64,000 nt of DNA from VFKU01 sp964620045 (GCA_964620045.1 CAZUJL010000003.1:1-64000); one strand, 5' to 3'; counted from the first letter of the stretch, positions 1 through 8,917 are shown. Notes: generated by a model from the sequence alone, not told the origin. Program-made: numbers and translations.

Positions 1-22
1 CCGGCTTACTGAACTCGACTAG

Positions 23-454
23 ATGTTGTCACAATCCGTAATTCACCCGCCGTCCGATCTTGTCGCGCGGGTAAACACCGCAGTAGCCGATCAGCGGAAC
101 TCGACGCGCGTGGTTCGGGTGGTTCTCATGCTGACCGCGGGACTTGTGCTAACGGCGACCGTCAATTGGTTTGTGCCGGTCGTGGCGACCGCGCAATCGT
201 ACTGGGCGAAACTTCAGGAAGTCATGCCGAAGAGCGATTGGGCCCCGGAATTTCCCACGCTTGAGTCGCAATTCGATTTCATTCGATCGCAGGTGGCGAA
301 CTATGCGCATCAACTTCAATCCTATCCAGGGATCGCGGTGTGGGGCGCGTTGCTGTCGGTGGTGATGCTTCTCGTTGTGTTGAATGGCATGGAGGCCGCG
401 GGAATGGATTCCGTTGGTCGATTTCGAAGCGGCAAAAGCAAAGTGACCGAGTGA
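23..454 (+). CDS. Membrane protein resembling the C-terminal part of an anti-sigma factor
   Basis: A 143-residue protein with a hydrophobic segment at about residues 30-52, a periplasmic-looking middle (Trp/Pro/Ser-rich, about 55-100) and a second hydrophobic segment at about 103-123, so both ends are probably cytoplasmic. The N-terminus (PPSDLVARVNTAV) looks like the linker that follows the zinc-finger helix of many anti-sigma factors. This is a similarity judged by eye. The ATG directly follows an in-frame TAG (20-22), and the six visible codons before that stop also read like anti-sigma sequence (RLTELD). The gene may therefore be an intact small protein or the 3' half of a split anti-sigma factor. 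Its TGA overlaps a possible GTG start of the next gene, so the two are probably co-transcribed. Confidence 0.55.
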   Translation: MLSQSVIHPPSDLVARVNTAVADQRNSTRVVRVVLMLTAGLVLTATVNWFVPVVATAQSYWAKLQEVMPKSDWAPEFPTLESQFDFIRSQVANYAHQLQSYPGIAVWGALLSVVMLLVVLNGMEAAGMDSVGRFRSGKSKVTE

Positions 455-456
455 AA

Positions 457-960
457 ATGGATCCGAATGCTCCCTTAGCCGTAATCGCTTTTCTGCTCGC
501 ATGGACGCTGATTAAGATCGGCTACATCGGCGCGGCGTTGTTGGCCAGCTTCACGTGGCCCAATGCCACCGAACGAATGCTGCAACTTTACCGGGAGCGC
601 CCGCGGAAGTGTTTCCTGATCGGGATGCTCAACGGCATTGGTATACCGGTCGTCAGCGTGTTGCTGGTCAGCACGAAGGTGCTCGCGCTGCCCGGCCTCT
701 TCGTGTTCGCCGTGTTCATCGCGCTCACCGTTATCGCATACGGCGTCGTTTACCGCGACTTCGGATCCCGATTCGAATACTCCGATGCTCTCCGTTGCGC
801 CATCGCCGGAGGAGTGACTGTTGAATCAGCGTTTTTCCTGCCGATTGTCGGGCAGGTGTTCTCGCTGGGATTTCTCTTCCGCGGCCTGGGCGCATTGGTG
901 CTTTCGTTGATGAAGCGAGACCGCGCTGTATCGCATCCGCCCGCGCCCGACAATCAATAG
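457..960 (+). CDS. Multi-pass membrane protein of unknown function
   Basis: A 167-residue hydrophobic protein with about four membrane segments (roughly residues 5-28, 50-70, 74-95 and 118-150) and a short charged C-terminal tail. No enzyme motif is visible. The ATG at 457 is used. An in-frame GTG at 451 overlaps the TGA of the upstream gene and is an equally possible start. The tight junction with the anti-sigma-like gene suggests one transcript, and such partners are often membrane proteins controlled by an ECF sigma factor. That link is inference only, because the sigma factor would lie outside the window. Confidence 0.6.
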   Translation: MDPNAPLAVIAFLLAWTLIKIGYIGAALLASFTWPNATERMLQLYRERPRKCFLIGMLNGIGIPVVSVLLVSTKVLALPGLFVFAVFIALTVIAYGVVYRDFGSRFEYSDALRCAIAGGVTVESAFFLPIVGQVFSLGFLFRGLGALVLSLMKRDRAVSHPPAPDNQ

Positions 961-976
961 ATCCGAAGGATTTGCC

Positions 977-1909
977 GTGAAAAATATGTCTGTCGCGTTT
1001 TTGTTTATCTCGGCCATCGCGTTGAATTGCGCTGCGGCGGAGAAGAGCGGCCCGGTCTATGACGAATATCTGGACAACGGCACGATCCGCGTAGGCGTCG
1101 AGACGGATGAGTATGGCGGCGCGATTACGCATTTGTCGTTGTCGGGCGCATCGCGAAACCTCGTGAACAACCACGATCGCGGCCGGCAGATTCAGCAGTC
1201 GTACTACGCGGGCGAGTCGCTCGATCGCACCAGCGAGGGTCAGAGCAAGCATTGGTCGCCTTGGCCGTGGAATCCGATCCAGGTGGGAGACACCTACGGC
1301 AATTCGGCAAAGGTCGAGAAGGTGACGAACGACGGCGAGACGATTTACGTCAAGACCATCCCGTTGTTGTGGGATATGAAGAACGAGACGGCGGAATGCT
1401 ATTTGGAGACGTGGATACGTCTGAACAAAAACACGGTGCATGTGCGGAACAAGCTGACCTCTCATCGAACAGATACGCGATGGGGCGTGCGCCTTTGCGA
1501 TCAGGAACTTCCCGCGGTCTACACGATCGGCGATCTGTCCCGGTTGGTGACATACGAAGGCGCCGCGCCGTTTACGCAAGCGCCGACCAAGGACATCCAG
1601 AACAACGGGCCGCCGTGGGCGAGTTGGGGCCGGGAACAGCCGACGGAGAAGTGGGCGGCGCTGCTGAACGGCGATCAATGGGGCGTGGGCGTGTACAACA
1701 AAGACACGGAATTTTTCGTGGGCGGCTTTCACGATAAGCCCGGTGGCGGCGAATTCGATAACTCCACCGGCTATATATCTCCGCTGCGGAAGGTGGCCCT
1801 CGAAAAACAGGACAGCTTCGCATACGAATACGATTTAATTGTGGGTACCCTGGATGAAATCCGGGCGTTCGCCTACGCCGCGGAAGGACACGAATACAAA
1901 GCCAAATAA
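977..1909 (+). CDS. Secreted protein, possibly a beta-sandwich carbohydrate-active protein
   Basis: A 310-residue protein with a signal peptide (about residues 1-21, ending AAA) and no further membrane segment. It is rich in Trp, Tyr, Asn and Gly. An N-terminal stretch (GGAITHLSLSG, then NNHDRGRQIQQSYY) resembles the mutarotase-like beta-sandwich found in many secreted carbohydrate-active proteins. I could not place it in a named family. The start is GTG at 977 with a GAAGGA Shine-Dalgarno sequence six bases upstream, and an in-frame ATG at 986 is the alternative. It converges with the TolB-like gene, leaving only about 14 bases between the stops. Confidence 0.65.
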   Translation: MKNMSVAFLFISAIALNCAAAEKSGPVYDEYLDNGTIRVGVETDEYGGAITHLSLSGASRNLVNNHDRGRQIQQSYYAGESLDRTSEGQSKHWSPWPWNPIQVGDTYGNSAKVEKVTNDGETIYVKTIPLLWDMKNETAECYLETWIRLNKNTVHVRNKLTSHRTDTRWGVRLCDQELPAVYTIGDLSRLVTYEGAAPFTQAPTKDIQNNGPPWASWGREQPTEKWAALLNGDQWGVGVYNKDTEFFVGGFHDKPGGGEFDNSTGYISPLRKVALEKQDSFAYEYDLIVGTLDEIRAFAYAAEGHEYKAK

Positions 1910-1923
1910 TCCCTCGCTTGGCT

Positions 1924-3105
1924 TTATGCAGCGCCCGGTTCCCAATGCGCCCACATGGCGCCGGACCCGCTTGGGGCGGACGTGATCGGCTTCGCCTCGG
2001 ATCCGTCGGCCCGCGCCACATAAAGTTGGCGATTGCCACTGCGGGTCGAGCCAAATGCAAGACCAGTGCCTCCGGGCGATGGCTTCGGATGGTAATGGGT
2101 AACTCCGGGGGCCGAGTGTGAGCGCTGCGTCACATCGCCGGCGAGGGTCGCCGTCATCAACTCGATGCTCTCGCCGATTTTGGCGGTAAAGTAAATGCCA
2201 TCGCCGCGCGTATTCCACACGGGCACGTCGCTGCTGCCGCCGTGAAAATCGAATACGTCGTATACCGTCGTCACGCCGGTGTACCCGCCGCGATCAGCGA
2301 TCTTGTGAAGATCGCTTCCGTCCGGCCGCACGATATACGGATGGCAGTCGTAGTGCTCGCCCGACACGAAGAGCAGGCATTCGCCGTCGGGCGACCACTG
2401 CGGCGAGAAATTGAACGGGTTGCCGGTTTCGATGTGGCGCAGGTTCGTGCCATCCGCATCGGCGACCATGATCTGGTAATCCTTGTGATACGCCACGCGG
2501 TGGCCGTCAGGCGAAGCGCTGACGCCGTAGATGAACCCTTCTTTGCCTTGGCTCATGTCCCGTTTATTCGTTCCGTCGCGATTCATCAGGAACGGATGCG
2601 ATACGCCGTCGATCAGGGCGGTAAACAGCACGTCATTGGGATTGTCCGGCAGATAGACCAAGCCCGTGTTGTAGTCGCTTACGCGCTCGACGGCCGTTAG
2701 ATTCGTCAGTGTGCCGGTCTGCATGTTGTACAGATGGGTATCGACCTTCCAGCCTTCGGTCATTCGGAAGGTTTTATTTTCTTCTTCCCAGGCAGCATTC
2801 TCGGGATTTTCCCAGCCGCTCAGTACGATGGCGGAGGTTCCGTCCGGTGACCATCCGGCGAATTGCGTCCAGGTATGCGGGCCGGTGATCAGTTCTTGCG
2901 CCAATTCGCGGCGGCCAGATCCGTCACTCCGCACGATGTGTGCGCGCGACGTAACCTGATTGTCGAAGCGAGTCGGCAGGTTCGTGCGGTATTCGGTATA
3001 CCCGAGCCAGGGATTTTCGGAAACGCGGCGCGGCGCTTGTGAAGTAGACGCGCATCCGGTGAGCAGTGCGCCGATGAGAAACGTGCGCCGAGAGATGTCG
3101 ATCAT
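1924..3105 (-). CDS. TolB-like beta-propeller lipoprotein, Tat-type signal
   Basis: A 393-residue protein starting MIDISRRTFLIGALLTGC. The twin arginine (RRTFL) and lipobox (LTGC, Cys18) predict Tat export and lipid attachment. The rest is a six- or seven-bladed propeller of PD40/WD40-like repeats, seen as repeated signatures such as WSPDG, ASPDG and PSPGG, each followed by lines of the form LYVARADGSE. This architecture is shared with TolB and with oligogalacturonate lyase-like propellers. I see no clear metal-binding histidine set, so no activity is assigned. The ATG at 3105 overlaps the stop of the upstream gene (ATGA), so translation of the two genes is coupled. Confidence 0.8.
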   Translation of the reverse strand: MIDISRRTFLIGALLTGCASTSQAPRRVSENPWLGYTEYRTNLPTRFDNQVTSRAHIVRSDGSGRRELAQELITGPHTWTQFAGWSPDGTSAIVLSGWENPENAAWEEENKTFRMTEGWKVDTHLYNMQTGTLTNLTAVERVSDYNTGLVYLPDNPNDVLFTALIDGVSHPFLMNRDGTNKRDMSQGKEGFIYGVSASPDGHRVAYHKDYQIMVADADGTNLRHIETGNPFNFSPQWSPDGECLLFVSGEHYDCHPYIVRPDGSDLHKIADRGGYTGVTTVYDVFDFHGGSSDVPVWNTRGDGIYFTAKIGESIELMTATLAGDVTQRSHSAPGVTHYHPKPSPGGTGLAFGSTRSGNRQLYVARADGSEAKPITSAPSGSGAMWAHWEPGAA

Positions 3106-5054
3106 GGTTGGTTCTCCGCCGGACGCAGTGTGGCGCGATCGGGGTGTAGCACGAGCAACCCGTTTTCGCGCGCGACGCCCAGTTTTTGATTCAGCGCCGC
3201 CGCGAGGGCATCGGGACCGTCCATACCGAGCCGCGCGCGGACTTCCCGCCGCAGCCACCAGAAGCCGGAATTCCACGAATACAGATGGTGACCGTGCGGA
3301 TGGCCGTCCACGGTGCTGATCGATTCGTGGAATGCCGGCATCGTCGCCAGTTCCTTTTCCAGGCGCCACAGGATTTTCTCGTCAATCCATGCGGCGTCCA
3401 TTCCATGAATGAGGCCATCGAGATATACGCAGGCGTCGTTCAGGAACCACGAACCGCCATATGTGTACACGCCGCTGTGTCCGTCGAGCAGGTCGCCGTT
3501 GGCCTTCGAGATGACGCGCATCCCATACGGCGATTGCAGGCGCATCGTCGTTTCGATGTGCCGCTTGACCAGTTCGTCGGGCAGGAGTTTCTCGCCAAAC
3601 ACGGCATACGTCAGCACTTCGCCGTAGAGGGAGTCCTGCCCGATGTGGTCCTGTTGCTTGAGACTGCTCGCCATGTAGCCGCCGCGTTCGTTGAACATGC
3701 GGCGATAGCCGGACTTCGCGGCTTCGATGTCGGCGTCCGTTACGGGAAAGCCAAGTTCGCGCGCGGCCATCAGCGCGCCGCAGTGAAAGCCCTGGTTTGA
3801 GGAAGGCGCGTCGTCATCATCGTAGGGCAACTGATCGTGATACGTCTTGAAGGCAGCGGAGTCGGGTTTCAGGCGCGGTGGAACAAAGAGTCCGTCCACT
3901 TCGTGTTCGCGCATGAACCGGTACGCGCGCTCGACCGTGCGCATGTCCAGCGTCGCGCCCGCGCGCTTGGCGAGCACGGCCCAAATCAGGTAGTACTGCG
4001 CGTTGTCCTCGTAGTTGATACGTTCGAAGAAAACGGCGGCCTGCGCGGCGATGTCGTACTGAGGATCGTCCAGCCCGCGGCTCATGTAGAAGCCGTCTGA
4101 GACCCACTGTTTCCAGCCATATCCCACGCCGGAAATGAAGATGTAGTCGCTTTCCGGCCGGAGGAGGTTCCTGCGCAACAGCAGATAGGACGTGTTGCGC
4201 AGAATCGCTTCGAGCGCGCTCTGATTGAAACCCTTGGCATTGGCCAGCGCCAGGTGTGCCGCCAGTTGCACGTCGTATTGCGACTTCGCGGGGGATGCGA
4301 AGATCCACGAGCGCCATTCCTGTGTCTGGCCGGCCTCGATGTGCTGCCACCCGTCGAACGACCCGCGATAGACAGAAGTAGCATCCACTTCATGCGGTAT
4401 CGCGATCACGCGCCGCGGACTGCCGTCGCCGTTGGTCAGGGAGAACGCCCGATTTTCTACATCGAACGCGAGGAACGAGCGATTTTCCCACTTCCCGGGT
4501 GTATCGCCCACGATCCCATACACGGTATCGCCCGCGAGACAGGCCAGCATCGGGAAGGTTTGCAATGAGCCGCCGCCGAACTCCGGACCTGAGCACCCGG
4601 GGCTATACGCGGCGGTCTTCGTCTCTTTTCCAGTGAAGGAATGGAATGCCCCATCGACTTCCACATGCCATCCAAAGTCCAGGTAATAGCGCGTATCGGC
4701 TGCGGCGCGCACAGTAATAACGCGTTCAATCAAATTCGGGCCGATGCTTTTATAGGCCTCGTCGATCGTGAGGTCTCCGATCGCGGCATTCATTAGCCGA
4801 AGCCCTGACGCGTTCTCGGCGACGCTTTGGAAGCGAACCGGCGCCGTCTGTGCGCCGCCGGGGCCGGCCCATGTGACGTGCAGGCCGCCGGCATGGTCGG
4901 AAGTTTGCGTGAACAACGATTGATCGCTGGTGAAGATGGATGCCACATGGGAGCCGTTGTTGCCGGATGGGCGAACGCTCAAGACCACTTCGGCGTATAT
5001 ACCGCCGCCCGCGCCTAATAGGATCACGCAAAGGATTTTTGCGAATAGATGCAC
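3102..5054 (-). CDS. Secreted protein with an (alpha/alpha) barrel-like helical domain
   Basis: A 650-residue protein with a signal peptide (about 1-21). It has an N-terminal beta-rich domain (about 25-250) and a C-terminal helical domain (about 260-640). The helical half is rich in Trp, Tyr and Gly with motifs such as GVGYGWKQWVSDGFYMSRG and YNWNSGFWWLR-like strings (SWNSGFWWLRREVRAR). This layout is typical of six-hairpin glycosidases and polysaccharide lyases, and a sugar-processing role is plausible but unproven. The start is GTG at 5054, preceded by AAAGGAAA. An ATG seven bases further upstream is in another frame. It is the first gene of a two-gene operon with the propeller lipoprotein, divergent from the NtrC-type regulator. 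Confidence 0.7.
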   Translation of the reverse strand: MHLFAKILCVILLGAGGGIYAEVVLSVRPSGNNGSHVASIFTSDQSLFTQTSDHAGGLHVTWAGPGGAQTAPVRFQSVAENASGLRLMNAAIGDLTIDEAYKSIGPNLIERVITVRAAADTRYYLDFGWHVEVDGAFHSFTGKETKTAAYSPGCSGPEFGGGSLQTFPMLACLAGDTVYGIVGDTPGKWENRSFLAFDVENRAFSLTNGDGSPRRVIAIPHEVDATSVYRGSFDGWQHIEAGQTQEWRSWIFASPAKSQYDVQLAAHLALANAKGFNQSALEAILRNTSYLLLRRNLLRPESDYIFISGVGYGWKQWVSDGFYMSRGLDDPQYDIAAQAAVFFERINYEDNAQYYLIWAVLAKRAGATLDMRTVERAYRFMREHEVDGLFVPPRLKPDSAAFKTYHDQLPYDDDDAPSSNQGFHCGALMAARELGFPVTDADIEAAKSGYRRMFNERGGYMASSLKQQDHIGQDSLYGEVLTYAVFGEKLLPDELVKRHIETTMRLQSPYGMRVISKANGDLLDGHSGVYTYGGSWFLNDACVYLDGLIHGMDAAWIDEKILWRLEKELATMPAFHESISTVDGHPHGHHLYSWNSGFWWLRREVRARLGMDGPDALAAALNQKLGVARENGLLVLHPDRATLRPAENQP

Positions 5055-5183
5055 TTGGCATTTTCCTTTCGGAGACTTACCGTTTCGTGTTCGCGGGGAA
5101 TCTTACTATTTAGGAACGCGTATACGTAGTGGCGCCTGTTGCTGCAGAGTTGTCGAATCCGCGCCGTCGGGTAGACTAGGGGA

Positions 5184-6581
5184 ATGCTGAAAGCGCCTGC
5201 CTATAAACCGCGCATATTGATTGCGGACGATCAGCCGGACGTGTTGACGGCGCTGCGGTTGCTGCTGAAAACCTCCGGCTTTGAGAGTGTTGCCGTGCGC
5301 TCGCCCGCCGAGGTGCGGTCGCGGCTGGCTAAAGAAACCTTCGACGGCGTGTTGCTCGACATGAACTACAGCCGGGACACGACCTCGGGGCAAGAGGGAC
5401 TCGATCTCGTTTCGGCGATCCGCGCGGCGTGGCCGCGGTTGCCCGTGATCGTACTCACGGCTTGGGGCACGATTGAGCTCGCCGTCGAGGCGGTGCGCCG
5501 GGGCGCGCGCGATTTTCTTCCGAAACCGTGGGACAACGCGCGCCTGTTGACGGCGTTGCGCGCACAACTAGAACCGACGGGCGAGGCATCGACGGCGACG
5601 CCGGCTGCGCGTGCCGAGCATGCACAGAAAAACTCCGGCGGTCGGCCGCTGCTGGTGTCCAAGTCGAACGCAATGCGCGCGGTGGTCGAGATTATTGAGC
5701 GCGTGGCGCCCTCGAACTCCAGCGTGCTGATCACGGGCGAGCACGGCACCGGCAAGGGCGTGATCGCGCGCGAGATTCACGCGCGCTCGCGTCGCGCGGA
5801 GCGTCCGCTGCTGACGGTAAATATCGCGGCGCTCTCCGAGGGTCTCTTCGAAAGCGAGTTGTTTGGCCACATGGCGGGCGCGTACACCGATGCGCGGGGT
5901 GCGCGTGCCGGACGCTTTGAACTGGCCGACGGCGGGACGTTGTTTCTCGACGAAATTGGAAATCTTTCGGTTCACCTGCAAGCCAAATTGTTGCGCGCTA
6001 TCGAGTCTGGCGAATTTGAACGCGTGGGCTCGTCGGAGACGCAGCGTGTGGACGTGCGCGTCATCGCGGCGACCAACGCCGATTTGCGGGCGAAGGTACG
6101 CGACGGTTCGTTTCGCGAAGATTTGTATTACCGATTGAATACGGTCGAAATTCGGTTGCCGGCGTTGCGTGAGCGGCCTGAAGACATTGTGCCGCTGGCG
6201 GAACATTTTTTAGCCATTCATGCCGCGGCCTATGGGCGGACGCCGCTGACATTTGCGCCCGACGCGCTGGACGCGTTGCGCAGTCGCGCGTGGCCCGGAA
6301 ACGTGCGCCAGTTGGAGCATGCAATCGAGCGGGCCGTTCTGCTTGCGCGCGGTGATGCAATCGCGATCGCGGATTTAGATACGGCCGAGCCGGGCGAAGC
6401 AGACGGTTCGCTGGAAGGCATGACGCTCGAAGAAGTGGAGCGCGCGCTCATTCGCAAGGCGCTGGCGCGGGCCGGCGGCAAAGTGACCGAGGCGGCCGAG
6501 GCGCTTGGCCTGAGTCGCAGCGCACTGTACCGAAGGTTAGTGAAGTACGGGTGGGAGAGCGAGCCCGGTGCCGAACTCTGA
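5184..6581 (+). CDS. Sigma-54-dependent response regulator, NtrC family
   Basis: A 465-residue regulator with three parts. The receiver domain (about 8-128) has acidic residues D15/D16, phospho-acceptor D59, T92 and K114. The AAA+ domain (about 150-395) has Walker A (GEHGTGKG, 185-192) and Walker B (FLDEIG, D256-E257). The C-terminus is a Fis-type helix-turn-helix (about 425-460, VTEAAEALGLSRSALYRRL). The sigma-54 contact loop reads GAYTDA (232-237) instead of the canonical GAFTGA. It should hydrolyse ATP to open sigma-54 promoters when phosphorylated, presumably by the histidine kinase whose gene overlaps its 3' end. The likely target is the promoter at 8086-8101 before the ABC transporter genes. 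Confidence 0.93.
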   Translation: MLKAPAYKPRILIADDQPDVLTALRLLLKTSGFESVAVRSPAEVRSRLAKETFDGVLLDMNYSRDTTSGQEGLDLVSAIRAAWPRLPVIVLTAWGTIELAVEAVRRGARDFLPKPWDNARLLTALRAQLEPTGEASTATPAARAEHAQKNSGGRPLLVSKSNAMRAVVEIIERVAPSNSSVLITGEHGTGKGVIAREIHARSRRAERPLLTVNIAALSEGLFESELFGHMAGAYTDARGARAGRFELADGGTLFLDEIGNLSVHLQAKLLRAIESGEFERVGSSETQRVDVRVIAATNADLRAKVRDGSFREDLYYRLNTVEIRLPALRERPEDIVPLAEHFLAIHAAAYGRTPLTFAPDALDALRSRAWPGNVRQLEHAIERAVLLARGDAIAIADLDTAEPGEADGSLEGMTLEEVERALIRKALARAGGKVTEAAEALGLSRSALYRRLVKYGWESEPGAEL

Positions 6582-7977
6582 CGCCATCCGCGCTGTGTCG
6601 GAGCGCGCGCCACGCTTTGCGGGCCGCTGGCCGCTCGAACGGCGGATTATTCACGCCGCGTTGATCGCGGTGTTGCCGTCGATGGCCACGGCCATCGGCC
6701 TGCTGTGGTTCGGCGACTATTCCGATCGCGTGCGCTGGACACTTGTAACCGGGATGGTGATTGCCAGCGCCGGTGCGATTTTCTATTTGCGTGATCGCGT
6801 CGCTTACTCCCTGCGCACGATTGCCAATTTGCTGTCCTCGGTGCGCGAGGGGGACTACTCGATTCGCTTGCGGCCGGCGAAGTCCGGCGATGCCCTCGAT
6901 GAATTGGTCGATGAAGCGAACGCCTTGCGCGACATGCTGCATACTCAGCGGATTGAAGTGGCGGAGTCCGCCGCGTTGCTCGATCGCGTGCTCAGCAGCG
7001 TCGATGTGGTCGTGCTGGTGTTCGACACGCAACGCAAGTTGCGCCGCGCCAATGCGCGCGGCGAGGCCTTGCTCGGCGGACGATTCGAGGCATTGGAGAA
7101 TTGCACTGCCGCGGAGCTCGGCATCGACGATCTGCTCGAAGGGCCGGGGGTCCGTCTGGCGACGCTGCCCGCCGATATTTCGGGGCGGCGCTGGGAACTG
7201 CGGCGCACGACTATGCGCCACTACGGCGAACCCATGCAGCTTCTCTTGTTGTGGGACATGACGGCGACCTTGCGCAGCGAGCAGCAGGAGGCATGGTTGC
7301 GCCTGATCCGCGTGATGCGGCACGAGATCAGCAATTCGCTCGCGCCGATTTCGTCGCTGGCCTCGACGATGCTGCAGGTGGTGAAGGCGCAGCCGCATCT
7401 GGAGGCGGATTTGGCGGGCGACTTGAAGGAGTCGCTCGGGGTGATCGTGGAGCGATCGGCTGCGATGGAACGCATGCTGTTGGCGTACACGCAACTGAGC
7501 AGCGAACCACCACCGGCGAAACAGGATGTCGATGTAGGGGCATTGGTGCGGCGCGCGGTGTCGGCCGAGACGCGTGCGAATGTGGTCGTCGTCGCAGGGC
7601 CGGATGCGCGCATTGCGGTCGATCCGGACCAACTTGATCGTGTGCTGTTGAATCTTGTGCGAAACGCGGTCGATGCGAACGCCGGCCATGGCCGCGCGGC
7701 GATCGGCTGGTCGATGACCGACGATCCGCTCGGCTCGGGCATGGGCGGCCCGCGGAACATGCAGCGTGTTCTTGAGATTTGGGTTGAGGACGAGGGGCCC
7801 GGCTTGTTGAACGAAGACAATCTGTTTGTGCCGTTCTTCACAACGAAGGCCGGCGGCTCGGGCATCGGCCTCGCCCTCGCCCGGCAGATCGCCGAGGCTC
7901 ACGGCGGCTCGCTGGTGTTGGCGAACCGGCCGGGCGGCGTGGGCTGCCGATCGATACTCCGGCTACCGTTGCCGTAG
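6568..7977 (+). CDS. Membrane sensor histidine kinase, partner of the NtrC-type regulator
   Basis: A 469-residue kinase with two membrane segments close together (about 28-48 and 58-76), so almost no periplasmic sensor. A HAMP-like linker (about 78-130), a PAS-like region (about 135-235), a phospho-acceptor helix with H252 (MRHEISNSLAP) and a HATPase domain (NLVRNAVDAN as N box, DEGPG as G1, GGSGIGLALA as G2) follow. The start is GTG at 6568, overlapping the regulator's end by 14 bases, which indicates co-expression. The small outside loop suggests that it senses within the membrane or in the cytoplasm. Kinases next to regulators and MacB-type transporters often respond to envelope stress; that is family knowledge, not a reading of this sequence. 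Confidence 0.92.
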   Translation: MPNSDAIRAVSERAPRFAGRWPLERRIIHAALIAVLPSMATAIGLLWFGDYSDRVRWTLVTGMVIASAGAIFYLRDRVAYSLRTIANLLSSVREGDYSIRLRPAKSGDALDELVDEANALRDMLHTQRIEVAESAALLDRVLSSVDVVVLVFDTQRKLRRANARGEALLGGRFEALENCTAAELGIDDLLEGPGVRLATLPADISGRRWELRRTTMRHYGEPMQLLLLWDMTATLRSEQQEAWLRLIRVMRHEISNSLAPISSLASTMLQVVKAQPHLEADLAGDLKESLGVIVERSAAMERMLLAYTQLSSEPPPAKQDVDVGALVRRAVSAETRANVVVVAGPDARIAVDPDQLDRVLLNLVRNAVDANAGHGRAAIGWSMTDDPLGSGMGGPRNMQRVLEIWVEDEGPGLLNEDNLFVPFFTTKAGGSGIGLALARQIAEAHGGSLVLANRPGGVGCRSILRLPLP

Positions 7978-7995
7978 CGGCTCGATGCGCGATAT

Positions 7996-8013
7996 TGGGA
8001 CGAGCTCGTCCCA
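7996..8013. promoter_or_regulatory. Perfect 18-bp palindrome, candidate enhancer site
   Basis: TGGGACGAGCTCGTCCCA is its own reverse complement. Its centre lies about 82 bases upstream of the -24 GG of the sigma-54 promoter, the usual distance for a dimeric activator of the NtrC family. No T-run follows, so a terminator is less likely. It could also be a fragment of a dispersed repeat. Confidence 0.5.
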
Positions 8014-8085
8014 GTTACGCGCGTCCGGAGCCGGATCTGTCAAGCCTCCACGCGAAATTCTTCGAAATTTAGTCGGATTTTTAGT

Positions 8086-8101
8086 TGGCGTGTCAATTGC
8101 T
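8086..8101 (+). promoter_or_regulatory. Sigma-54 (-24/-12) promoter for the ABC transporter operon
   Basis: TGGCGTGTCAATTGCT has the invariant GG (8087-8088) and GC (8099-8100) separated by exactly 10 bases, matching the consensus TGGC-N7-TTGCW. Transcription would start near 8111-8113, about 30 bases before the ATG at 8143. The gene just upstream encodes a sigma-54 activator, which strongly supports the call. Confidence 0.8.
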
Positions 8102-8142
8102 CTGCACGCCAAGATACGTGTGCCGGAATGGGAGAGACCTTA

Positions 8143-8889
8143 ATGAATCAATCTGTTCAACCAGCGAATCGGCCTTCCGCGTCGATTCTTGACAGCCGGG
8201 CGGCCGAAGTCATCCGCCTCGACAAAGTAAACAAGCTGTTCGTCTGTGACGACGTGGAGACCCACGCGGTAGCCGGGGTTGACCTCATAATCGATCGCGG
8301 GGAATTCGTCGCGATCGCGGGGCCGAGTGGATGTGGGAAGACAACGCTGTTGTCCATCCTTGGACTGCTGGACTCCCCGACCTCCGGGACGTACAGCCTG
8401 GACGGCGAACAGGTGGCCGGGCTTTCGCATCCTAACCGCGCGCGGTTGCGCAATCGCAAGATCGGGTTCGTATTTCAGAATTTCAATCTGATCGGAGACT
8501 TGACGGTCGAACAAAACGTCGAGTTGCCGCTGACGTATCAGTCCATGCCAAGTCCCGAGCGCCGTCAACGCGTGCAGGAAGTGCTGGAGCGCGTCGAAAT
8601 GTCGCACCGCGCGAAGCATTACCCGTCGCAACTCTCCGGCGGACAACAACAGCGCGCGGCCGTGGCGCGGGCGCTCGTGGTGCGGCCGCAGATTTTGCTG
8701 GCGGACGAGCCAACCGGGAATCTCGATTCGAAAAGCGCCGAGGGGATCATGCGGCTGTTGTGCACCCTGCACGCAGCCGGCGCGACGATTTGTATGGTCA
8801 CGCACGATCCGCGCTACGCCGGGCACGCGCACCGCGCGGTAGAGCTGCTCGATGGGCGCGTGGTCGACGACCGGCCGACGCGTGGTTAA
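8143..8889 (+). CDS. ABC transporter ATPase, MacB/LolD-like
   Basis: A 248-residue nucleotide-binding subunit. It carries Walker A (GPSGCGKTT), the Q-loop (FQNFNLIGDLTV), the signature LSGGQQQR, Walker B with the family hallmark (LLADEPTGNLDS) and the H-loop (VTHDPRYA). The GNLDS string and the length place it in the LolD/MacB/FtsE group, which powers mechanotransmission rather than solute passage. The ATG at 8143 is chosen because GGGAGAG lies eight bases upstream. An in-frame ATG at 8128 would begin inside that ribosome-binding site and only about 16 bases after the predicted transcription start. It pairs with the permease gene 28 bases downstream. Confidence 0.93.
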   Translation: MNQSVQPANRPSASILDSRAAEVIRLDKVNKLFVCDDVETHAVAGVDLIIDRGEFVAIAGPSGCGKTTLLSILGLLDSPTSGTYSLDGEQVAGLSHPNRARLRNRKIGFVFQNFNLIGDLTVEQNVELPLTYQSMPSPERRQRVQEVLERVEMSHRAKHYPSQLSGGQQQRAAVARALVVRPQILLADEPTGNLDSKSAEGIMRLLCTLHAAGATICMVTHDPRYAGHAHRAVELLDGRVVDDRPTRG

Positions 8890-8917
8890 TTAATGATGAA
8901 CCCTGGATGCAAACTCC

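Noticed and set aside
5130..5143. TGGCGCCTGTTGCT as a sigma-54 promoter for the NtrC-type regulator
   Set aside because: GG and GC are only eight bases apart; sigma-54 needs ten.
7996..8013. Rho-independent terminator of the kinase gene
   Set aside because: The palindrome has no spacer loop and no following T-run.
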